The notes under the pieces: model-generated | The model's input: the letters and a program-made list of their open reading frames with translations, nothing else | Databases searched by the model: none | What the model was told of the DNA's origin: nothing | Origin: Amycolatopsis sp. EV170708-02-1 | Lineage (GTDB): Bacteria > Actinomycetota > Actinomycetes > Mycobacteriales > Pseudonocardiaceae | Reading direction: 5' to 3' | DNA: 64,000 nt | Assembly: GCF_022479115.1 (NCBI RefSeq) | Contig: NZ_CP092497.1 | Location: 7,874,001 to 7,938,000, forward strand | Position numbers and translations under genes: made by a program | In this document: positions 59,668 through 64,000 of the stretch, piece by piece | Position numbering within the stretch: the stretch's first letter is position 1 | Layout of the letters: each line of letters starts with the position of its first letter

Positions 59668-60786
59668 GTGCTCGAGGTCGATCGCAAGCAGGTGCTGGCG
59701 TACCGGATCGCCGCTCACGGGCTGCACCGTGAGGAGACGGATCCGGCCGCGGCGGCCGTGTTCGACCTCGGGCTGCAGGATTCCGTCCGGGACACCGCCC
59801 TGCTGGGCCTCGCCGCCCGGATCGACGGCGACATCACCCCCGGTGTCTGGGACGACGAACGTTTCGTGCTCGCGTGGACGCATCGCGGCGCGCCGCATTT
59901 CCACCGCCGCGCGGAGCTGGACGCGATCCGGGCCGCTCTCGTGCCACTCGACGAGAAGGACGCGATGGCCAGGATCCTGTGGCAGCGCAAGCAGGTCGAC
60001 GACGCGGGCATGTCCGCGACGGACGCGCTGTTCACCGCGGCGAAGGCGATCCGCGAGGTCGTCACCGGTACGCAGACCAAGGGCACGGTGAGCGGCGCGG
60101 TCACGAAACGGATCCCCGGCGGCTTGTCGTACGCCTGCCGCGGCTGCGGTGTCGTGCACATCTACGAGCAGCTGATGCGGGTCGCGTCGATCCACGCCGG
60201 GGTCCGGCTGGAGGCGGGCGCGACACCGGCGACGCTGGCACCACTGGAAAAGCGGGGCAGGCTCAAGACGTCGCCGGACGCGAAGGCGGCCACCCGCGTG
60301 GTCGAGGGATACCTGCGGATCAACGGTCCCGCCGCTCCCGGTGACGCCGCCGCCTACGTCGGGACGACCCGCACCGGGGTCGACGCGATGTGGCCGGACG
60401 GACTGGCCGAGGTCCGCGTCGACGGCAAGAAGGCCTTCCTGCCGCAAGACCGGGTGGCGCTGCTGGAGAATCCGCCGGAGCCGGACGTGGTGCGCCTGCT
60501 GCCGCCGCTCGACCCGTTCGTCCAGGCACGCGACCGCGCCGTGCTGGTGCCGGAAAAGGCCCGGCAGAAGGAGGTCTGGAAGATCCTCGGCAGTCCCGGC
60601 GCGCTGCTGGCCGACGGCGAGATCGCCGGTGTGTGGCGGGCCAAGGCGAGCGGGAAGAAGCGGCTCGACTTCACCGTCACCGCGTTCGACACCCTCCGCC
60701 CGGCCGTCCGGAAGGCGGCCGAGGAGGAGGCGGCCCGCGTCGCCGGCGCCCGGGAATTCCCCGACCACCGCGTCACCTGGTCCTGA
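59668..60786 (+). CDS. Winged-helix DNA-binding protein (HTH_42/AlkX-like)
   Basis: 372 residues of the HTH_42 (YcaQ/AlkX) class. It has RKQVLAYRIAAHGLHRE at the start, LGLQDSVRDTALLGLAARID, WTHRGAPHFHRRAELDAIRA (the RGxPHxHRR region), a winged helix near 205-250 (RVVEGYLRINGPAAPGDAAA) and LLPPLDPFVQARDRAVLVP with the conserved LDP. Relatives include DNA glycosylases such as AlkZ and YcaQ that open alkylated or crosslinked DNA, so a repair role is possible. The QxD/QxQ active-site pattern cannot be confirmed here. GTG 59668 has AAGGAGG five bases upstream. Confidence 0.82.
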   Translation: MLEVDRKQVLAYRIAAHGLHREETDPAAAAVFDLGLQDSVRDTALLGLAARIDGDITPGVWDDERFVLAWTHRGAPHFHRRAELDAIRAALVPLDEKDAMARILWQRKQVDDAGMSATDALFTAAKAIREVVTGTQTKGTVSGAVTKRIPGGLSYACRGCGVVHIYEQLMRVASIHAGVRLEAGATPATLAPLEKRGRLKTSPDAKAATRVVEGYLRINGPAAPGDAAAYVGTTRTGVDAMWPDGLAEVRVDGKKAFLPQDRVALLENPPEPDVVRLLPPLDPFVQARDRAVLVPEKARQKEVWKILGSPGALLADGEIAGVWRAKASGKKRLDFTVTAFDTLRPAVRKAAEEEAARVAGAREFPDHRVTWS

Positions 60787-60879
60787 GGGCGGTCCGATCG
60801 GCCCCATTCCGGGTGCCCAAGAGGTAGGCCATCGCGCAACCGCTTGCCGCTGGGGATCACGGCGGCGACCGTCGGGGAC

Positions 60880-62061
60880 ATGAGCACACAGACGGAACCC
60901 CGGACGATCGCGAGCGGCTGGGCGGCCACCGGCGACCTGCCCTGGGCGCGCCAATGGGACGGCATGAACGAAGGCCCGGTCCTGCTGCGGGACGGACGCG
61001 TCCTCGCGGCGGGCGGTGGCAACAACCGCGGCGCGGTGACGTACGCCGACGCCGCGCTCTACGACCCGGCCAGTGGCCAATGGACAGTCACCGGATCGCT
61101 CGCGACCAGCAGGCGCCTGCATTCGCTGACCGTCCTGCCGGACGGCAAGGTGCTGGCGGCGGGCGGTTTCCACGGCCATCCGTCGACCTCGCCCAACATC
61201 CTCGCCTCCGCGGAGGTCTTCGACCCGGCGACCGGGGCCTGGAGTCCGACCGGCTCGATGCGCACCCCTCGCTGCAACCATCACGCGATCGCGCTGGCGG
61301 ACGGCCGGGTGCTCGTGATGGGCGGCGGGAGCGAACTGCCGTCGCTCGATTCCCTCGTGATCGCCGCGGCGGAGATCTACGACCCGGCGACGGGGACCTG
61401 GACCGAAACCGCGCCGATGATCCACGCCAGGGCGGCGTTCCCCGCGGTACTGCTGCCGGACGGCAAGGTGCTCGTCGCGGCGGGCCTCGTCGAAACCGGC
61501 GGCGACCTCGTCGGCCTGAGCTTCTGCGAGCTCTACGACCCGGTCACCGGCACGTGGAGCCCCACCACGCCGATCGGCACCCCGGTCCCGCTCGAACCGG
61601 GACGGCCCCGGGTCGGCGCGCAGATGGTCGCGCTCGCCGACGGGACCGTGCTGCTCACCGGCGGCCACACCGGTGGCCCGCAGAACTGGAACTACGCGCC
61701 GTTCAGCCTCGGCGAATCCGAACGCTACGACCCGGCCACCGGCAAATTGACCGACACGGCGGCGATGCAGATCCCGCGCGACGAATTCCGGTTGGTGCGC
61801 TTGGACTCCGGCAAGGTACTGGCCATCGGCGGCCTCGAATACGGCGGATACGACGCCGGCTACCAGAACTCCGAGATCTTCGACCCCGCGACCGGGCGAT
61901 GGGGGCCGCTGCTCGGGCTCACCATCGGCAGGGCGAAATTCGGCGCGGTCAAACTCGCCGACGGCCGCGTCCTCATCGCGGGCGGCGCCGCCGTGCTGGC
62001 CAACGCCGGCCCGGACGGCAACCACGTCCTCATCACCAAAACCGACCTCTTCACCCCGTGA
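60880..62061 (+). CDS. Kelch-repeat beta-propeller protein
   Basis: 393 residues with six repeats of the type [YF]DPxTGxW preceded by a LPDGKVLVAAG strand: YDPASGQWT, FDPATGAWS, YDPATGTWT, YDPVTGTWS, YDPATGKLT and FDPATGRWG. This makes a six-bladed Kelch/galactose-oxidase-like propeller. There is no signal peptide and no copper-radical active-site cysteine-tyrosine pair is evident, so a binding role is more likely than oxidase activity. ATG 60880 is used; TTG 60844 is an upstream option. It ends at a nested hairpin shared with the convergent HemD gene. Confidence 0.85.
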   Translation: MSTQTEPRTIASGWAATGDLPWARQWDGMNEGPVLLRDGRVLAAGGGNNRGAVTYADAALYDPASGQWTVTGSLATSRRLHSLTVLPDGKVLAAGGFHGHPSTSPNILASAEVFDPATGAWSPTGSMRTPRCNHHAIALADGRVLVMGGGSELPSLDSLVIAAAEIYDPATGTWTETAPMIHARAAFPAVLLPDGKVLVAAGLVETGGDLVGLSFCELYDPVTGTWSPTTPIGTPVPLEPGRPRVGAQMVALADGTVLLTGGHTGGPQNWNYAPFSLGESERYDPATGKLTDTAAMQIPRDEFRLVRLDSGKVLAIGGLEYGGYDAGYQNSEIFDPATGRWGPLLGLTIGRAKFGAVKLADGRVLIAGGAAVLANAGPDGNHVLITKTDLFTP

Positions 62062-62070
62062 CCCACCCCC

Positions 62071-62134
62071 CGCATTTCGTCCTCTGAATGCGGTAGTTGC
62101 ACGCGCAAGGACCGCATTCAGAGGACGAAACGCG
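62071..62134. terminator. Nested hairpin repeat (CGTCCTCTGAATGCGG family), copy 3
   Basis: 24-base arms (62071-62094, 62111-62134) with a single mismatch, and an inner TTGC-ACGC-GCAA stem. It lies between the Kelch and HemD stops and is nearly identical to the copy at 47971. Confidence 0.78.
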
Positions 62135-62138
62135 GGCG

Positions 62139-63242
62139 TCAGGGGTCGACGGCCAGGCGGTAGCCGCGTTTCACCACCGTCTGGACCAGTTTCGGCGTAC
62201 CCAAGGAATTCCGCAGGCGGCCGATGGCGGTTTCGACGGCGTGTTCCTCGCCGCCGTCGGGCAACGCCGAGACCAGCTCACGCCGGGAGAACACCCGCCC
62301 CGGCGATTCCGCCAGCGCCCGCAGTACGGCCATCGGCGCGGGCGCGATGTCGCACCACTGCCCGTCGACCAGCGCTGCCTGACCGCGTAGTTCGATACTC
62401 CGCCCGCCGGCGGTCAGCCTCGGCGAACGGGATTCGAGCGCGTCGGACACCGTCCGCGCCAGCGCCCCGATCCGCGACCGCGCGGGCTGCACCGTCGGGA
62501 TGCCCAGCGCGGCCAGCGGCGCCGCGGTGATCGGCCCGACGCAGGCCGCCACGACCCGTTTCTCCAGTGCCCGAACGACTCCCGGCAGCCGCCCGGTCCG
62601 CTTCGCCACCGCCAGCATGGACGCGGCCGCGGGCGCGCTGGTGAACGGCAGCGCGTCCACCGAACCGTCGACGACGCCGTCCAGCAGCCGGTCCAGCGGT
62701 CCCGGATCGGCAGGCCCGACCCACCGGTACACCGGCACCTCGATCACTTCGGCACCCGCGGAGCGCAGACTGTCCACAAAGTACGGAAGCGGCTCGCCGT
62801 GCAGCTGCACCGCGATCCGCTGACCGTCCACACCGGAATCGAGCAGATGTCTCAGCACCTCGGCGTTGCTCTCCGAGGCGGGCGAGTAGTCCTCCGAGAG
62901 CCCGGCTGCGCGGATCGCGCCCTTGGCCTTCGGACCGCGCGCGAGCAGCGCCGACTTCCCCAGCCTGCCCAGCAGCTCCTCCCCCAGCCCCCAGCCTTCG
63001 GCCGCCTCGACCCAGCCGCGGAAGCCGATCCCGGTCGTCGCGACGACGACGTCGACCCGGTCTTCCAGCAGGCGCATGGTGGCCGACCGCAGCTCCGTGT
63101 CGTCGGCGAGCGGCACGATCCGGATCGCCGGGCCGTAGCGCACGGTCGCGCCCTTGCGCACGAACAGCGCGCCGAGCTCGTCAGCCCGCCGCGCCGCCGT
63201 GATCCCGATGACGAATCCCGCCAGGGGAAGGACTTCTGTCAC
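62139..63242 (-). CDS. HemD fused to an OmpR-type winged helix
   Basis: 367 residues. Residues 1-265 are uroporphyrinogen-III synthase-like (GFVIGITAARRADELGALFV, VVVATTGIGFRGWVEAAEGW, AVQLHGEPLPYFVDSLRSAG, FTSAPAAASMLAVAK). From about 280 there is a Trans_reg_C winged helix (CDIAPAPMAVLRALAESPGR, VFSRRELVSALPDGGEEHAV, ETAIGRLRNSLGTPKLVQTV, VKRGYRLAV). The same fusion is known in mycobacteria (Rv0260c) near nirBD. A combined sirohaem-supply sensor and regulator of nitrite reductase is a reasonable inference. The GTG start overlaps the nirD stop (GTGA). Confidence 0.85.
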   Translation of the reverse strand: MTEVLPLAGFVIGITAARRADELGALFVRKGATVRYGPAIRIVPLADDTELRSATMRLLEDRVDVVVATTGIGFRGWVEAAEGWGLGEELLGRLGKSALLARGPKAKGAIRAAGLSEDYSPASESNAEVLRHLLDSGVDGQRIAVQLHGEPLPYFVDSLRSAGAEVIEVPVYRWVGPADPGPLDRLLDGVVDGSVDALPFTSAPAAASMLAVAKRTGRLPGVVRALEKRVVAACVGPITAAPLAALGIPTVQPARSRIGALARTVSDALESRSPRLTAGGRSIELRGQAALVDGQWCDIAPAPMAVLRALAESPGRVFSRRELVSALPDGGEEHAVETAIGRLRNSLGTPKLVQTVVKRGYRLAVDP

Positions 63243-63586
63243 GGCGAGAATTCCACCTCCACCACACCCCCGGTCACCCGGACCCGATACGCCGCGACCG
63301 ACACACCTTCGGCGTCGAGGCATTCACCGGTCCGCAGATCGAAGCGTTCCTTGTACACCGGCGAAGCCACCACCGGGACGCCGCCCGCGTCGCCCACGAT
63401 GCCTCGCGAAAGCACCGCCGCACCACTGATCGGGTCCACATTGGACAACGCGTGCCACCGGTCGCCGGGGAGCCGGAAGATCGCCACCTGCGTCCCGCCT
63501 TCGAGCAGGGCCGCGACACCGGACCATTCGGGGACGGCGCCCGCCGCGCAGACGGCGGTCCAGGTGCGCTCGATCGACGTCGTCAC
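63239..63586 (-). CDS. nirD: Nitrite reductase small subunit NirD
   Basis: 115 residues, a Rieske-like fold. It has GTQVAIFRLPGDRWHALSNV, DPISGAAVLSRGIVGDAGGV and PVVASPVYKERFDLRTGECL. The iron-ligand Cys and His of true Rieske proteins are not kept in the first loop (the sequence reads DPISGAAV), which is normal for NirD. It supports the NirB subunit in reducing nitrite to ammonium with NADH. GTG 63586 overlaps the nirB stop by four bases, and its stop overlaps the HemD-regulator start. Confidence 0.9.
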   Translation of the reverse strand: MTTSIERTWTAVCAAGAVPEWSGVAALLEGGTQVAIFRLPGDRWHALSNVDPISGAAVLSRGIVGDAGGVPVVASPVYKERFDLRTGECLDAEGVSVAAYRVRVTGGVVEVEFSP

Positions 63587-64000
63587 TGTTTCACCTCCGG
63601 GATGCCCAGCAGCACGGGCACTTTCTGGTCGCGTTCGGTGCGGAACGAGATCGTCGGATCCGGTGTGCCCGGCGCGTTGACGAACGAGCTGAACTTCGCC
63701 AGCTTCTCCGGATCCTCCAGCACGCCGCGCCATTCGTCGGCGTAGTCGCCGACGTGTTTGGCCATCGCCGCGTCGAGATCCTCGCAGATGCCGAGCTTGT
63801 CGTCGACGATCACCGCGCGCAGGTGGTCGAGACCGCCTTCCATCTCCTCGACCCACGGCGCGGTGCGCTGCAGGCGGTCGGCCGTGCGGACGTAGAACAT
63901 CAGGAACCGGTCGATCGTCCGGATCAGCGTCTCGGTGTCCACTTCGGACACCAGCAGATCCGCGTGCCGCGGGGTCGCGCCGCCGTTCCCGCCGACGTAG
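63583..64000 (-). CDS. nirB: Nitrite reductase large subunit NirB, C-terminal part (runs off the right edge)
   Basis: The last 138 codons are present. YVGGNGGATPRHADLLV is typical of the sirohaem-binding half of NirB. The end follows with TLIRTIDRFLMFYVRTADRL, QRTAPWVEEMEGGLDHLRAV and GICEDLDAAMAKHVGDYADE. NirB carries FAD, a 4Fe-4S cluster and sirohaem and catalyses NADH-dependent nitrite reduction to ammonium; the catalytic cysteines lie beyond the window. It is coupled to nirD by a GTGA overlap. Confidence 0.93.
   Translation of the reverse strand, partial: YVGGNGGATPRHADLLVSEVDTETLIRTIDRFLMFYVRTADRLQRTAPWVEEMEGGLDHLRAVIVDDKLGICEDLDAAMAKHVGDYADEWRGVLEDPEKLAKFSSFVNAPGTPDPTISFRTERDQKVPVLLGIPEVKQ

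Overview
The window is high-GC DNA with dense gene packing, frequent ATGA/GTGA stop-start overlaps and many GTG or TTG starts. The gene content is actinobacterial: AdnAB, MoxR2/DUF58, an IdeR-type iron box, a HemD fused to a winged helix beside nirBD, and PtpA/SURF1/CobD synteny. The best fit is Pseudonocardiaceae, probably Amycolatopsis. This is inferred from gene content and repeat style, not from a marker gene. No rRNA, tRNA, CRISPR array, transposase or biosynthetic megasynthase was seen. About 61 genes are annotated; one is cut by each window edge.

Layout. 0-5.2 kb: an ECF sigma/anti-sigma pair divergent from a secreted-protein gene, a large LuxR-type (LAL) regulator and a dimethylsulfone monooxygenase. 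5.3-14.4 kb: a GT-C type membrane enzyme, then a block resembling M. tuberculosis Rv2228c-Rv2236c (RNase H/phosphatase, zinc ribbon, Nif3, PtpA, SURF1, CobD) with a secreted chorismate mutase and a PaiB-like protein. 14.4-18 kb: gluconate regulator, kinase and permease, then an ArsR/SRPBCC pair. 18-24.9 kb: a ROK-controlled sugar ABC uptake operon with a GH4 glycosidase and a BadF-type sugar kinase. 25-30 kb: a TetR pair, NudC and two coupled M16 peptidase subunits. 30-45.6 kb: an envelope region with two DUF2207 proteins and a MoxR2-type cluster (RDD, SpoIIM-like, DUF58, MoxR, DUF4350, DUF4129, a multi-pass membrane protein). Two paralogous neutral zinc metallopeptidases flank it, and two secreted proteins of unknown role sit inside it. 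45.8-55.7 kb: a K+ channel-like protein, the AdnAB helicase-nuclease, an alkyltransferase-like protein and an iron-regulated siderophore-interacting protein. 56-64 kb: a lone histidine kinase, two HemD-like proteins, a WYL regulator with its target pair, a Kelch protein, NirD and the end of NirB.

Two features cut across the window. First, intergenic palindromes: 10 of the 11 convergent gene junctions carry a long hairpin or palindromic array. These belong to several sequence families; some share a small core (GGGAC, a 7-nt spacer, GTCCC), and some recur nearly unchanged tens of kilobases apart. Second, six minus-strand genes (Nif3, MalF-type permease, an M16 peptidase, DUF4129, a two-TM protein and the K+ channel) are each broken by one apparent missing base in a short G/C run. 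This looks more like homopolymer under-calling than six independent gene deaths.

Regulation is unusually readable. Matched ECF promoters flank a Crp/GlxR-like site. Palindromic operators lie inside or next to the gntK, arsR and tetR promoters. A dyad covers the predicted ROK start point, and an IdeR box abuts the siderophore-interacting protein start codon.
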